The translations under genes and the position numbers were made by a program. 64,000 nucleotides of DNA from Cryptomeria japonica. Lineage: Eukaryota; Streptophyta; Pinopsida; Cupressales; Cupressaceae. The DNA is taken from contig NC_081414.1 in the NCBI RefSeq assembly GCF_030272615.1, positions 815,960,396 to 816,024,395 of the forward strand, in the 5' to 3' direction. Under the pieces are notes generated by a model, which saw only the letters and a program-made list of their open reading frames with translations, was not told where the DNA came from and searched no databases. Shown piece by piece: positions 23,210 through 35,404 of the stretch (position 1 is the first letter of the stretch; each line of letters starts with the position of its first letter).

Positions 23210-25387
23210 CTATGTGTAGAACCTGCGAAGGTGCATGCTGTTGATAGGATCCTCCAAAGGTTCACCTTCTGTAGTTGAGAGCCGATATGCACCAGATCCA
23301 TATGCTGCTGTAATAATGTAGGGACCAAGCCAGTTTGGTTCGAACTTGCCCTTCTTCTCTCTGTCTTGTTGATTTTTAGGATTTTCTCTGAGAACCAAAT
23401 CACCTACCTCAAATGTGCGAGGTTTGACCTTGTGATTGTAGCTGCGACTCATTCGTTGTTGGTAAGCCTTGAGATGATTAAAAGCAGTTTGTCTTCTTTC
23501 ATCCAATAGTTCCAGTTCTTGTAAGCGAGAGACCCTATAGTCTTCATCACTGATGATGTTTTGCAAAGAGACCCGTAAAGAGGGTAGCTCAACCTCAATA
23601 GGCAAGATAGCTTCAGCGCCATAGACAAGTGAATAGGGTGTAGCTCCTGTAGGTGTGCAGGCACTCGTGTGGTAAGCCCAAAGTGCAGGATTCAGTTGGA
23701 TATGCCAATTACGGCCAGCATTGTCGGTTGTCTTCTTTAGGATTTTAAGGATTGTTTTGTTAGATGCCTCAGCTTGACCATTACCTTGGGGGTAATATGG
23801 TGTGGAGAAACGATGGGAAATATGGAAGCGATCACAGAGCTCACGAACATCCTGATTTTTGAAGGGACGCCTGTTATCAGTGATAATGGAAACAGGAATA
23901 CCGTATCGGCAAATGATATAGTTGAGGATGAATGTAGCAATCTATTTTCCTGTGACTTGTGTGAGAGGCACGGCTTCAATCCATTTTGTGAAATACTCTG
24001 TGGCAGTGATAATGAATTTATGCCCATTGGAAGAAGGAGGGTGAATCTTGCCTATGAGATCGAGTCCCCACTGACAAAAGGGCCAAGGAGACGCAATTGG
24101 TTGAAGTTCTTGTGCTGGCGCATGTATGAGGTCTCCATGAATTTGACATTGCTTACATTTCTTGACAAACTAATATGAGTCTTTTTCCATATTGGGCTAG
24201 TAATATCCAGTCCTGATGAGTTTCTTGGCTAAGGTAGGACCACATATCCCTTCATGCACTTCCCCTAACGCAATCTGAGCTTCGTCGCTTTCTAAACATC
24301 TAAGAAGAGTGTCGTCTAGACCTCGCCGGTATAGGATATCAACTAAAACGACATATTGAGAGGATTGGCGAATGAAAGTGCAACATTGGTTATTTGATAG
24401 ATCAAGAGATAGGGTATTGTCACGAAGGTATGTGAAAATGGAACCATATAACTGAGACTCGGGACCGACAACACATATCGTCTCAGTAGGCATGATCTCA
24501 TATGAAGGAACCAAAAGGTTATCCACCAAGAACTCATAGTGGGTCTCGTTTGGAGGTAGATCAATCAATGAAGCAATTGTAGCCATGGCATCTGCGGCGC
24601 AATTCTGCTCTCTTGGTATCTGCTCAAAGTCTATCTTTGTGAAGTGTTGTTTCAGGTCATCCACCATTTGTTTATAAGGCATTAATTTTTCATCTTTTGT
24701 TTGGTAATCATTAGTTTCTTGACGGATGACAAGTTGAGAGTCCCCAAAAACACGAAGTTCTTGGATCTTCCACTGAACTGCAATCCGTAATCGTGTTGTT
24801 AATGCCTCATATTCCGCTATATTGTTAGTGCAAGGAAATGATAAGCGGTATGATTTTGGTATAGAATCCCCTTGAGGAGTTATAAAGAGGATGCTAGCTC
24901 CTGCCCCATGCTATGTGTATGAGCCATCGAAGTACAGTTGCCAAGGCTTTGCATGTGACATTGTCAAAATGGATTCATCTGGAAATTTTGAACTTAGAGG
25001 AACATCATCTATCGTGGGAGCATCTGCTAATTGATCTACGATGGCTTGTCCCTTTATTGCTTTTCTGTCCACATACTCGATGTCGAATTCACTCAGGATC
25101 ATTACCCATTTGGCTAGTCGCCCAGTAAGTGTTGCTTTATTTAGAAGGTATTTCAATGGGTCTATTCTTGCAACCAACTTAGTCTTATGAGTGAGCATGT
25201 AATGTCATAATTTCTACGAAGCAAAGACCACGGCAAGACATGCACGCTCAATTGGTGTGTAGTTTAGCTCATATCCCACCAATATGTGACTGATATAGTA
25301 TACTATTTTTTCCTTGCCCTCAGTAATTTGTTGTGCTAAGAGTACCCCCAGTGTTGTTGGAGTAGCTGATATGTATAGTAACAGAGG
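23210..25387 (-). pseudogene. pol: E1 pol, 3' half: RNase H, second RNase H, integrase (decayed)
   Basis: The frame downstream of the RT domain is colinear with E2 pol but has at least seven nonsense codons: near 25,386, two near 25,210, then near 24,911, 24,203, 24,178 and 23,940. One replaces the Trp of GYYWP. Recognisable parts are RNase H (TPIERACLAV), the extra RNase H (LYFDGSYT and NCAADAMATIASL), integrase (CQWGLDLIGK, then YYPQGNGQAE) and the C-terminal GPY-like part ending LRRFYT at 23,210. A five-residue gap relative to E2 (THSSG) removes the second His of the integrase HHCC zinc finger. This part cannot make a working integrase. Confidence 0.88.
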
Positions 25388-27796
25388 CTAATCTAGAACT
25401 GGTGGCATCAGAACTGGCGGATTTAGAAGATAATCTTTGAGCGTCTGGAAAGCCTGTTGACAGTTATCATCCCAGTTGAATTTGATGTTTTTATGTAGCA
25501 GGTGCTGAAAAGGATTACACTTATCTGCCAGTTGTGCTATGAATCTTCGGATGGACTGGAGTCTGCCTTGTAAGGATCGAAGTTGACTGATATTTCTTGG
25601 TGGTTGCATCTCCAAGATGGCTTTGACTTTTGTTGGATCAACTTCGATTCCTCTTTTGGATACAATGAATCCTAGGAGCTTCCTGGAGGTTACTCCAAAG
25701 ACACATTTCTTGGGGTTTAATCTTACTTTGTATATTTCCAACAGATCAAAGACGATTGAAAGTATGTTCAAATGTGTATTTTTGTCTATTGATTTGCCCA
25801 AGAGGTCATTGACATAATCTTCCACGGTTATGTGCATGAGATCATGAAAGATAGTAGTCATGGCTCTTTCATATGTAGCACCTGCATTCTTTAGCTCGAA
25901 GGGCATGACGTTCCAACAGAAAGTTCCCCAAGGACAAGTAAATGATGTTTTGTGTTGATCCTCGGGTGCAATCCTTATTTGATTATAACCAGAGAATCCA
26001 TCCATTAATGATAACATTTCATGACCTGCTGTGAGATCAACAATCAAGTCAATATTTGGTAATGGGAAGTCATCCTTTGGACAAGCTTTGTTGATGTCTC
26101 TGAAATCTGTACATATTCTGATGCTACGATCTGGTTTACTAACAGGTACCAAGTTGGAGATCCATTCGGGATAATCAATTGGGCGTATGAATCCGACATC
26201 CAATAATTTCTCAAGTTTTGCTTTGACTAGTAATGCCACTTGTGGATGCATTTTTCTTAATTTCTGTTTCACTGGCTTTGCCCCTGGTTTGACTGTCAAA
26301 TGATGCATTACCAAATCTGAATCCAATCCAGGCATATCAGCATATGACCAGGCAAAGTTGAATTGTTGTTCTTTGAAGAAACTTATGAATTTTGACCTTT
26401 CTGACTCTGTCAATGATTGAGCTAGGAATATGTTGTGTGGAACCTCTTCTGTACCAATGTTTGTTTTGATAGTCTCCTCTACCAACATGGATAACTTTTT
26501 TTCATATGATGCTGGGAGAATGTCAAGCCTTCCATCTTCGGGTGCCTCAGAGAGGTTTTCGCCCTCAGATAGGTCCTTTCTTTTTACTTTTTTGGGGTCA
26601 GACAGCACCACAGTGTGGTTTTCGCCATAAGACCCTTGGTTTGTTTTTATTTTCATATTTTTGCGACTGGAAGGTCCGACAGCCTCACCAAAATATGCCA
26701 CATTGTTGAGTTCTATAGTGTATCTCGCCTTATGGTCCCCAGGAGGAAGATCATCTCGTATGCCAATATAGTCAATAAAAGCTTCATCATTTTGGAATGT
26801 GTCAAACTGTGTAGGTCCTTCATGATCCCAGTCAATGAGTTGGTGGTGAACAAGGGGAAGGCCTTTAACTTCTTTGAAGTTAGCGGGGCTAAGAGTGAAG
26901 ATGCAGTTATATTCGGGTATGTCAAGGTAATTATCGAGGTCATCGATGGCACTCTCCTCATCAGTCTCAATTGCAAATGAATCCAAATTATCATCACTAG
27001 TAGCGCATTCTGGGACAGGTGTTCTCATCCTATGTGATTTCAACCTAGAACCTTGAGACAAGGACTGTATGGAATCCTCATGGGTTGTTTCTTGACCAAC
27101 TCTGAACTTGTTATAAAATTCCTCTTCTTCTGTGGGTTCATCTGGCTCTCTAAATATCTCGGTGAGCTCATAGTCACTGGAAGACCTGTCTGAACCCCAT
27201 TCCCATTCATTGGAATCTATGGAATAGCAATCCTCTTGTTGAATTTTGGCAGCTTTGATTTGTAAGGCTTCTTTTGTCCTTTGAGTGTGGACCTTGGAAG
27301 TCAGGAAACCAAGTCCTTTCGAGCGTTCCTTTTTAAATGTCAATTCAGGTTGTAAAGGTTCAATGATGCCTTCCTTTCGTAACCCCAGAGGGCTTTTTCC
27401 ATCATACCCAAATTTTTGTAGAATTTTGAAGCATTTGCCATATTTCTCACATGGTAGACTGATGTGATCTTGTGTCTCATCTTCAATGTCTTTGTAAAGC
27501 ATTTTGTATAAATCTTCCTCTTCTAGTTCACCCCATCTTTGAAAGGTAGTAGGGTCCCATTTGAGTACCATGATGGATACTTGCTTGTTAGGATGTGGTC
27601 TTCCATATTCTTTTGGGGATCTCATGACTTGTCGTAAGTACATGGTCTGATTTAAAGTGTATTCCCCCATGCCTTTGTCCTGAAACTTACCTTTAAGCTC
27701 ACCTTGTTTTGATGTCGAGGGTTTTAATGACTCAGGATCAATGTATGTCGAGGAAGGAACCGCTTCACGATTACTGGGAATAATGGTCTCAGTTTT
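25388..27796 (-). pseudogene. pol: E1 pol, 5' half: G-patch-like region and reverse transcriptase
   Basis: The frame is open from just after the stop that ends gag-protease. It includes a G-patch-like segment (FKILQKFGYDGKSPLG ... KGLGFL, about 27,350-27,500) and an RT domain (DFRDINKACPKDDFPLPN, SGYNQIRIAPEDQ). The catalytic YVDD is YVND at 25,805-25,816, a loss of an active-site Asp that fits a single G-to-A change. The frame ends at a TAG just before the RNase H domain. The acidic linker before RT (DEESAIDDLDNYLDI) is shorter than in E2. RT should be inactive. Confidence 0.88.
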
Positions 27797-30721
27797 TTAT
27801 CTCAGATTATTACAGTATATGAACGGATTAGGATTGCCATTAACTGTTACTTCCACTCCGTTATGAGGAAACTTAATGCATTGGCGATATGTAGATGGGA
27901 CTGCCCTCATTTCATGAATCCAAGGACATCCTAGCAATATATTGTATGTGAGATCTAGGTCTAGGACTTGACAAACCACATCCTTTGTAACTAGCCCAAC
28001 TCTAAGAGGTAAGGTGACTATGCCCTTGGATGAACGCTCTTCGTCATCATATGCCTTAATGGTGATTTGATTTGTAGAATTCACAGCTTTATCAGAATAT
28101 CCCAATTGTATAATAGTGCTTAATGTGCAAATGTTTAGACCTGCTCCTCCATCTATCGGGACTGGTTTGATTCTATGTTTGTGTATGAAGGCTTCAACGT
28201 GTAGCGGTGCATTATGTGGCTGACTTACGGAGGCGTCATCGGCTTCTGTGAATGTAAGGGAGTGTGGAATGGAAAGGTATCCCACCATGGCTTGAAACTG
28301 GTCCACGTTTAGATCAGTAGGAACGACAGTATCTCTCAAGATTTTCTCAAGAATTGCTTTATGAGCGGGGGATATGCGTAAGAGCTCAAGAATGGAGATG
28401 AGCGCGGGTGTCTTCCCTAACTGTTCTACAAGGTCATACTCAGGCTTGGTTGATGAGGAAGCAGTGTTTTTAGTTGGAGCACCTTGCAAAGTGATTTTAC
28501 CTCGACGGGTTGTAACATGACATTCAGAGGTAGGTTCGGAAGAAGATCCAATGCCTTTTAGGACAATCTTGGGTCTTTGGGTAGAATTTGTAGGTGTTTT
28601 GTCCTTGATGATAATGGTAGAGATGTAATTGTCCATCGAGATGTGATTGATAGTTGAATCATAGTTATAGGTTGCTCTAGTATAGTTGGTTTGGTCATCT
28701 ATGGCTTTAGCTTTTCCCTTGTCATGTTTTGGGAATGGTTCCTTAAACATTTCATGTTCTTGATTGGATGAGTGTCCTTCAATCTCAATGTCACCCCTAT
28801 CAATGAGATCTTGTATGATGTTCTTCAGTCGATGACAATTTCCTATCTTATGACCCTTGCTCTTATGAAATTCACAATACTCATCATCGTTCCACCAATT
28901 TGGTTTAACCTTTGGTTCATATGGAGGAAAATCTGGAAATGTGATTACCTTGTTTGCCACTAGCTTCTTGAAGACTGACTCAAGTGGTTCTCCCAATGGG
29001 GTGTACTTCCTTCGTGATCTAGAAGTTGTTTGAGTATTCACTTGATTGTTTGTAGAACTTGATCCAGAAAAAATGAATTTGGGTCGCATTGTGTTGGCAT
29101 CAACAACACCATCATTGACTGTGTTCTTGTTTTTATTCCAAAATCTTGGCTTGTCTTTTCCTTTAAAGTCATCTTTGTTTTCCTTGAATATCTTGATGAC
29201 TCCTTGTTCAATTAGGACCTTTTCTGTCGCTAAGCCTTTTTCAATAACGTCCTTGAAGGTGGACAAACAAGCTTTTCTTAGATCATAGCCAATGTCTTTG
29301 TTAACATTCTGGGTGAACATTTCTACCATTTGTTTTTGTGGAATTTCACAAGAGCATATGCTGGCTAGATTTCTCCATCTTTGTAAGAATGATGCAAAAG
29401 ACTCTCCCTCTTTTTGCTTGTTGTTGCACAAAGTAGTGACTGATATGTCTGTCTCTATGTTGTAGGAGAAATGTTGAATAAATGCCTCTGCTAAGTCACC
29501 CCATGACTTAATTCCAGGTGGAAGTTGGGAGAACCATTCCATAGCTTGATCACCTAGGCTTTGTGGGAATAATCTCATCAAATATGTCTCTTCTACTGCT
29601 ACCTCAATGCAAGCTGTGAAAAATTGTCTTATGTGTGCCTTAGGATCCCCTTTTCCTCTATACTTATCAAATTTAGGTGTCACAAAGTGTGCAGGAAAAG
29701 GAGGCATTGGAATGCTCTTTTCAAATGGATAGGGACATATGTCTCTCATTGTGTATGTTGGCTTCGGTGTATTCATGTCCTCCATTTTCTTTTGTAAGTC
29801 CCTGATTTGTTGCTCCAAATTGCTCTTAGGTGGAGATCGACTTCTTGGACCATACCCTATGCTTGAGGCACCAATTGGAGGAGGAGCATGTTGCATATAT
29901 GGATGATATTGATCATACACATGCTCATATGGAGGAGGTCTATAGCGATGTTGCGTATATGGACCACTTGGTATAGATTCATGTTGAGGAACACCATATC
30001 TATTTTGTGCATGTATACCATACTCTACAGGCATGTCATGTTCTAATGTGTTGCCCCTAAATTTGACACGGGGTTTCCTTGTGTCCAAATTTTGAGCATG
30101 CCTTTGAATGTCCAATTGCTTTGGTGGTTGATCCTTAGCATTGGTATGTGATTGAGCATATCTATCTGCATAAGACTTCCATAATGGTCTGCGAAGGTGA
30201 GTATCATATGCTTGACCATGTGTATGTGGGACCTCTGGTTTTTGAAACAAAGATGATGGTGATTCAGGTACCATATGTGGTCCTCTATTGCCTCCACTAT
30301 TAGGTCTCCTTTGATCCATGTTGGAGTGAGGTTGTTGCAAAGGTCGATTTTCCATTATTTGAGACATATCAAAATCATGAGGTATCTTGGCTCCACTTTG
30401 TGCCATCATTTGTAAGAAGTATTGTCTATCCCTCCTCATAATTTCCTCAACCAATCGATTGAAACGGGGATAAATAATGGATTCTTCCACATCTGTTGAA
30501 TGTACTGAAAAGTTGTCCATATCATCATTGTGTGTATCATTGTTGTTTGTAGTGTCCATGTTCTCAACATTTGGAATGTTTCTATAGGCATCCATGTCAG
30601 GTAATGTAGTATGATCAGAATTGAAAAAGATATCATTGTCATACTCATAAGAACTCATGTTTGCGGACTCTTGAGCCTCTTTAGTTTCTCTCCTAGATTT
30701 TTGAAGACGGGTTTCAACCAT
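27797..30721 (-). CDS. gag: E1 Gag-protease ORF, 974 residues
   Basis: Structural polyprotein of the retrotransposon; it would form virus-like particles in the cytoplasm. It starts MVETRLQKSRRE, like many gypsy Gags. The retrotransposon gag domain is seen in AMEWFSQLPPGIKSWGDLAE, and a zinc-knuckle-like CX2HX4HX4C (CEFHKSKGHKIGNC) follows. The C-terminal 130 residues are the aspartic protease, with IDGGAGLNIC as active site and ILLGCPWIHEM near its end. A TAA at 27,797-27,799 separates protease from pol; in E2 the same place is open, so here the stop looks like a mutation. The frame is otherwise intact, so E1 could still supply Gag if transcribed. Confidence 0.88.
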   Translation of the reverse strand: MVETRLQKSRRETKEAQESANMSSYEYDNDIFFNSDHTTLPDMDAYRNIPNVENMDTTNNNDTHNDDMDNFSVHSTDVEESIIYPRFNRLVEEIMRRDRQYFLQMMAQSGAKIPHDFDMSQIMENRPLQQPHSNMDQRRPNSGGNRGPHMVPESPSSLFQKPEVPHTHGQAYDTHLRRPLWKSYADRYAQSHTNAKDQPPKQLDIQRHAQNLDTRKPRVKFRGNTLEHDMPVEYGIHAQNRYGVPQHESIPSGPYTQHRYRPPPYEHVYDQYHPYMQHAPPPIGASSIGYGPRSRSPPKSNLEQQIRDLQKKMEDMNTPKPTYTMRDICPYPFEKSIPMPPFPAHFVTPKFDKYRGKGDPKAHIRQFFTACIEVAVEETYLMRLFPQSLGDQAMEWFSQLPPGIKSWGDLAEAFIQHFSYNIETDISVTTLCNNKQKEGESFASFLQRWRNLASICSCEIPQKQMVEMFTQNVNKDIGYDLRKACLSTFKDVIEKGLATEKVLIEQGVIKIFKENKDDFKGKDKPRFWNKNKNTVNDGVVDANTMRPKFIFSGSSSTNNQVNTQTTSRSRRKYTPLGEPLESVFKKLVANKVITFPDFPPYEPKVKPNWWNDDEYCEFHKSKGHKIGNCHRLKNIIQDLIDRGDIEIEGHSSNQEHEMFKEPFPKHDKGKAKAIDDQTNYTRATYNYDSTINHISMDNYISTIIIKDKTPTNSTQRPKIVLKGIGSSSEPTSECHVTTRRGKITLQGAPTKNTASSSTKPEYDLVEQLGKTPALISILELLRISPAHKAILEKILRDTVVPTDLNVDQFQAMVGYLSIPHSLTFTEADDASVSQPHNAPLHVEAFIHKHRIKPVPIDGGAGLNICTLSTIIQLGYSDKAVNSTNQITIKAYDDEERSSKGIVTLPLRVGLVTKDVVCQVLDLDLTYNILLGCPWIHEMRAVPSTYRQCIKFPHNGVEVTVNGNPNPFIYCNNLR

Positions 30722-32970
30722 GAACTAGGTATTGACCGAGATGTGTGAGAATAGATGAAAATGGAAAAAGTATGGAAGACCAAGAGTTGGATGGAATGTA
30801 AATGAATCTGAGGTGTACTTGCAATGTCCAAAGTGTAAGACCAAGTATGTATGTAGTAGAGTAGGTGTGACTTCCAAAGAGGAGATAGTTTCTCTTGATG
30901 AGGTAAGTTGAACTTGACTCTAAGTAAGACCAAATGAGACCCAAAGGTAAGAAACCTTGATGAGGGACCACTTAGCAAAGTGTTGTTGTATGTAGTGTGT
31001 TGACAATGTATGATGAGGACAAGCAAGTGACCTTTTGACTCAAGTTTAGACAATTGTGAATGTAAAGTGAGATGTGAAGCAATGATGGACTTTGTGAGAC
31101 CCAAAGATAGGTTGAATGCTAGATGAACCCTAGAGAAATGACCTAGGAAGCTCAAGAATTCCGAAACTGACTGTGTTTGTTTGCTGGACTGTAACAGTTT
31201 TTCAATTCTGGACACAGACGCGCCTGTATACTTCACAAACGCGGTTTCCTGACACAGACGTGGCTCTGTTCAACACAGACGTGCTTCTGGGATTTTTTGC
31301 AAAGTGTAATGTTTATTCTGGGAGCACAGTGCAATTCTGCCCTTCACAGACGCAGTTATACAACACAGACACTATTATGTCAGACACAAACGCGTTTCTA
31401 TAAAATTTGTGCAATTCTTTCCAATTTGTGAAGTTGTTTTGTTGTGACCAAATCTGACTGTTTGACTATTTTTCGTGACAAGAGGACACAATGTTGATGA
31501 AGACTCAATGTCTGCAAGTGTCTAGACTCAAAATGACTTCAAGAAAAGTGTGTTGTTTGATGTAAAAAAATGTTTTGCATACACTTGAAGACACAAAAGA
31601 CACAATGTTTTGTTGTTTGGTCTTGAATGTTTTGAATGTTTAAAATAAGTCAAGCACAATTATTATGGCTGGCCAAGACAATAGTTGTTGATCCCACATG
31701 GGGTTTTACCCCCGAGGCTACGCTATTCAGAGCGGATACTTAGATGCTTGACCTCACTGGCTCCACCCTCGGCACTCACTTCTCGGGTCAGTCAAGCATC
31801 AGTCCCCATGAAAACTTCTTGTGGTGAACTTTGTATCTCTACTAAGAACCGTATGTGTGTGGGCCACTACCAGAGGTCCGACCTCCTGCCCCAACAACTA
31901 GAAGGATTTGGGCTTCTAAAACAAAAAGGTGCTAGTAAGGGCATTCGCTCGTGTGGCCATACATGTGGCACTTTCAGCTCTGTAAATACAGAAGGCTCCC
32001 AACCGGTAGGGGTTACGCCTTACAACTGATCAAATAAGTTTGATCAAATGGGTTTATGGGGAGACATAGTGTCGGTATGAACTAATCAGCACACGTTATC
32101 CATAGTTTTCACCATGAATACAGTTGTTTATAGTGGTTCGAAAGAGGTGGGTTTTCCTCGCTACCACTTGGGTCGTTCTGTTCTCGCTAGTAGTCCTAAT
32201 GACCACACAGGAAGACAGGTCCTCTAAAGATTAAACAAAAAGAGCCTATTGCTCAAGACACAAAAGACAATGATTCAATTTTAGTGCACCAATTGAAGTG
32301 TTTGCTAGTCTATGAAAACAAGGCACACAATAAAAATCCAAAAACCCTTGCCAAGGACCTGCAACAAAGATTTATTAGTAGTTTGGATTGTTTCAAATAA
32401 TCACCCCTTCCTGCAAGCACACAAGTTAGGTAAATTTTAAACCCAAAAGACTTTGTGAAAATAGGGGCCTTCAACCAAACAATTTTGCTTTTAAGACAAG
32501 CTGCACCAATTTCGTTAGCTAGATCTGAAAATGTTAGCTCAAAATAAACAAGATCGGAAACCCTAAATGCAAAATTCAAAAACTGAATCAATAAAAAAAA
32601 AGCCCAAAATTTGAAACTGGTGAACACAGACGCGATTACCCTCAACACAGACGTGACTTTGTGACACAGATGCGGTTCTATGACACACAGACGCGACTAA
32701 ATAACGCAGACGCAGCTTCTGGACACAAACGCGGCTAAAAACATCGCAGACGCGACTTTATAACACAAACGCTTTTTCCTGGAACCTGCAAAATAAAATA
32801 TTGCCAATAACATAGACACGACTCTAGATGTCGCAGACGCGCCAGAAAATCAAAAACACGGTCCAAAAGTGCGCATACACGAAAATATCAAAATGTTGCC
32901 AAAAACGTCATATCTGCAACTTCAAAATACAAAATCTGCAACAAGGATGTTAAATGCAAAAGGGACAAGA
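30722..32970 (-). other. E1 leader (untranslated)
   Basis: About 2.2 kb between the primer site and gag. It includes two clusters of CpG motifs (31,196-31,400 and 32,626-32,880; plus strand CACAGACGCG and variants) and a hairpin at 32,132-32,168 shared with E2 and E3. A minus-strand open frame at 30,655-31,236 has no match in the other elements. Confidence 0.7.
32132..32168 (-). other. Leader hairpin of E1
   Basis: On the element strand, AGTGGT and ACCACT pair around a purine-rich loop, flanked by GAACGACC upstream and by TTTCGA and CTATA around the 3' arm. The same layout is in E2 and E3 with AGCGG/CCGCT. Confidence 0.6.
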
Positions 32971-32988
32971 GTCCCACCGGGCGTGCCA
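32971..32988 (-). other. E1 primer-binding site
   Basis: On the element strand TGGCACGCCCGGTGGGAC starts three bases after the 5' LTR. The TGG start matches a tRNA CCA end. I did not assign the tRNA. Confidence 0.8.
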
Positions 32989-32991
32989 AAA

Positions 32992-33754
32992 TGTATATGG
33001 TGAAAATGGATAAAAATAATAACGATATTGAAAGGCTAAATGAATTCAACCACAAAACCCGAGCCTAACAACAACAAAGATCCACCATAACATATGAAGA
33101 TTACCTAAGACAATGCAAATCAAATGAAATCACAAAGATTATACCATCACATGTCCAATAGGGTTTGGATCTCCATTCTTCCTATCTCCATTGATCTTGC
33201 TTGATATATTTGCTCTCAGATTTTATGTGCACAAGAGTTCAACAAAGAATGGAATGTGGTTGCAAGTAGGATCGTAGTGTAGTCAAGTGTATAAAATTCA
33301 TTAGGGTTTGATAATGAAGGAAGCATCTCCTTATATAGAAGACACAATATGAAATGGAGGGATAAGATTGAGAGGTGTAAAAGGAGGTCGGCTATGATTA
33401 GAGGGTAGGTAAAAGAAATAATAAAATAATGAAAGAGGTAGGTAGTGTATGAATTAAGAGATGAATGACATGTGTCATGGGTAGAAAAGGTTAATGAATT
33501 AATTAAATAAATAAAGATTTATTTAATTAATAGAAGAAGTGGGATAATTAAATAAATAAGATATTTATTTAATTTAGGAAAAGGATAATTTAAATAAATA
33601 AATGTATTTATTTAAATGAGAAATAAGGCTAGAAGAGGATAAATGAATTAATTAAATAAATAAAGATTTATTTAATTAATAGAAGAATTAAGCTTAGATA
33701 ATTAAATAAATAAAATATTTATTTAATTAGACATGACAATTTTGGGTGTCTACA
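32992..33754 (-). repeat. E1 5' LTR
   Basis: 763 bases, TGTAGACACCC to CCATATACA on the element strand. TATATAAG lies at 33,330-33,337. Confidence 0.93.
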
Positions 33755-33759
33755 ATATG
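33755..33759. repeat. Target-site duplication of E1 (right)
   Basis: ATATG, matching 19,265-19,269. Confidence 0.9.
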
Positions 33760-35399
33760 TATGTGTGTTTCAAAGTCCTCAACCAACCAAACATCAGAAT
33801 TCTTGATAGGGTATCTCCTAAGCCATGTGCTTGTCACGACAACAAACCCTACTGGATACTCAATACCCTCTCCATCAATGATTGTGGTTGTCAATTTTCT
33901 CTTAGGCTCAATACAATGAGACAAAAAGTAATCAATTCCTTCTTCATTGTTCTCTTCTGCAACAATTGCGTACACATGACCTGCATATTATAGAATGATA
34001 ATTAATACCAAAAATAATGTTTGATGTAACAAAATGAGCCAAAAAATCTTTTGGTTCTACTAGGTCGAATACATGATCGAAATCAACTAATGCTTCCATC
34101 TACTTCAACTGCAGTGCTCTGGGAATTTGATAGGTATCAATGGGAACCAACGGTCTACAAGACCATTTGTCAACCCACTCTTGTGATTCACATTCTTCCC
34201 ACAAAAAAACATACATGAAGAGAAAAAACATACAATCTGTCTAGTATAAATTACCGGTGAACTTGCATTTGAACTTCAAAATGAGTGCATGTCACTGGAT
34301 CCTACAACTGTACAAAAATGTTGATAGTTTTCAATGTCAAATTCAATGATCAACCAAAAAAATCTATGAAACATTGACGTACCTGCATTACCTAGTCCCA
34401 TTGTAGAGTTACACCATCGCACAATTGTTGTTGCATCTGTCAACTCAGCACCACCTTCGTACTTCAATTCTTCTCTAGCTAGGGCTCTTTTTATGTATGC
34501 TCCTGCACCATCGTGCTCTCCCTTTCCATTTCCAACCTCAGTGAAATTCCAATTCTCCTTCTAACAACATCTCTTTGGTTAGGTGAAATCGTTGTGTTGT
34601 CGTGCCAAAAAGTTTCAATTAATGTTCTTAGTGCATCAACAATAACCTTGTCTTTGAGTGGTAGTCTATCTGAGAATGCCCAAAGAGAATTATTGTTAGG
34701 ATCCTCTATTTTCTCCCACCTATCTAATGCTTTACATAATGTTGTTTTACTTATGTTTAATGACTTACTTGTTTTGCTTATGAAACGGTCTTTTTTAATT
34801 TTCTTGCTCATTATGGTTGATGTAATAACAGGTCAAGTAACATTAGAATCTTTAGTACATGATTTTGAACCAATAGCTTGATATGCATCAAATAGATTTC
34901 TCACAATAGTTCTTTTGCTATTACTTTTAGATGATCTTAGGCCTAGAATTTTCATTCTCTCTCTAAAATTCAAATTTTAATCATTTCAACAACTAATTGG
35001 CATCTTGCAGTTTGATTTAAGTTTTCAAAATAGTTTTTCCATATCCTTTTAACCATTCTCCTACAAGTTCGTTCATTCATTTTATCAGGCATTGGCTTCA
35101 AAATATTCTCATCGATGTCAATTAGATACTTTGGTTTCCTATGAATGATTATAGGAGGTGTTAACATTGGTGCATTGCGTGCATTAGGTACATTCATTGC
35201 ATCAAATAGAGTCGGTGTATGTTCATGATTGCATACATTAGGTACATTAATTCAATTAGGTTCATACGGTAAATCAAATGTTGTTGGTGCATCTTCATCG
35301 TTTGTTTGATTATTCATTGTGATCTCTTCTTCAATTGCATTGTGTTTGTTTGGTAAATCAAATTGAGATGTTGAGGATGACGTGCCTTCTTTTCCCATT

Positions 35400-35404
35400 G
35401 TTCT
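35400..35404. repeat. Target-site duplication of E2 (left)
   Basis: GTTCT, identical to 49,564-49,568. Confidence 0.9.

Larger units (their letters stand above)
19270..33754 (-). mobile_element. E1: complete Ty3/gypsy Tat-lineage retrotransposon
   Basis: The element is 14,485 bases in minus orientation with two 763-base LTRs, a perfect ATATG target duplication, primer site, long leader, gag-protease ORF, decayed pol and a 3.1-kb 3' region carrying an antisense ORF relic. The order protease, G-patch, RT, RNase H, second RNase H, integrase marks the Tat lineage. I count about eight differences between its LTRs by eye (near 1 percent), so it is older than E2. It sits inside the 3' coding part of transposase-like copy A. 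Confidence 0.93.
33755..35404 (-). pseudogene. Transposase-like gene copy A, central and C-terminal part
   Basis: The minus-strand sequence between E1 and E2 is colinear with the first part of copy B (54,722-55,660). It reads PKYLIDIDENILKPMP, MNERTCRRMVKRIW, SKSNSKRTIVRNLFDAYQ, KIKKDRFISKTSKSLN and NNNSLWAFSDRLPLKDK, broken by frameshifts and stops. After NQRDVVRRRIG it departs from copy B and, in another frame, reads GNGKGEHDGAGAYIKRAL and TTIVRWCNSTMG. That suggests an internal deletion joining N- and C-terminal domains. Further pieces, apparently split by introns, include IVAEENNEEGIDYFLSHCIE and PIKNSDVWLVEDFETHI, which runs into E1. A DDE-type transposase with an HGKG..DG-like C-terminal motif is my inference. 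No active gene remains. Confidence 0.7.

Noticed and set aside
26615-26980. 121-residue plus-strand frame inside E1 pol
   Set aside because: Shadow of the pol frame on the opposite strand, with no recognisable domain.
30655-31236. 193-residue minus-strand frame in the E1 leader
   Set aside because: It overlaps the start of gag, has low-complexity leader composition and has no counterpart in E2 or E3.
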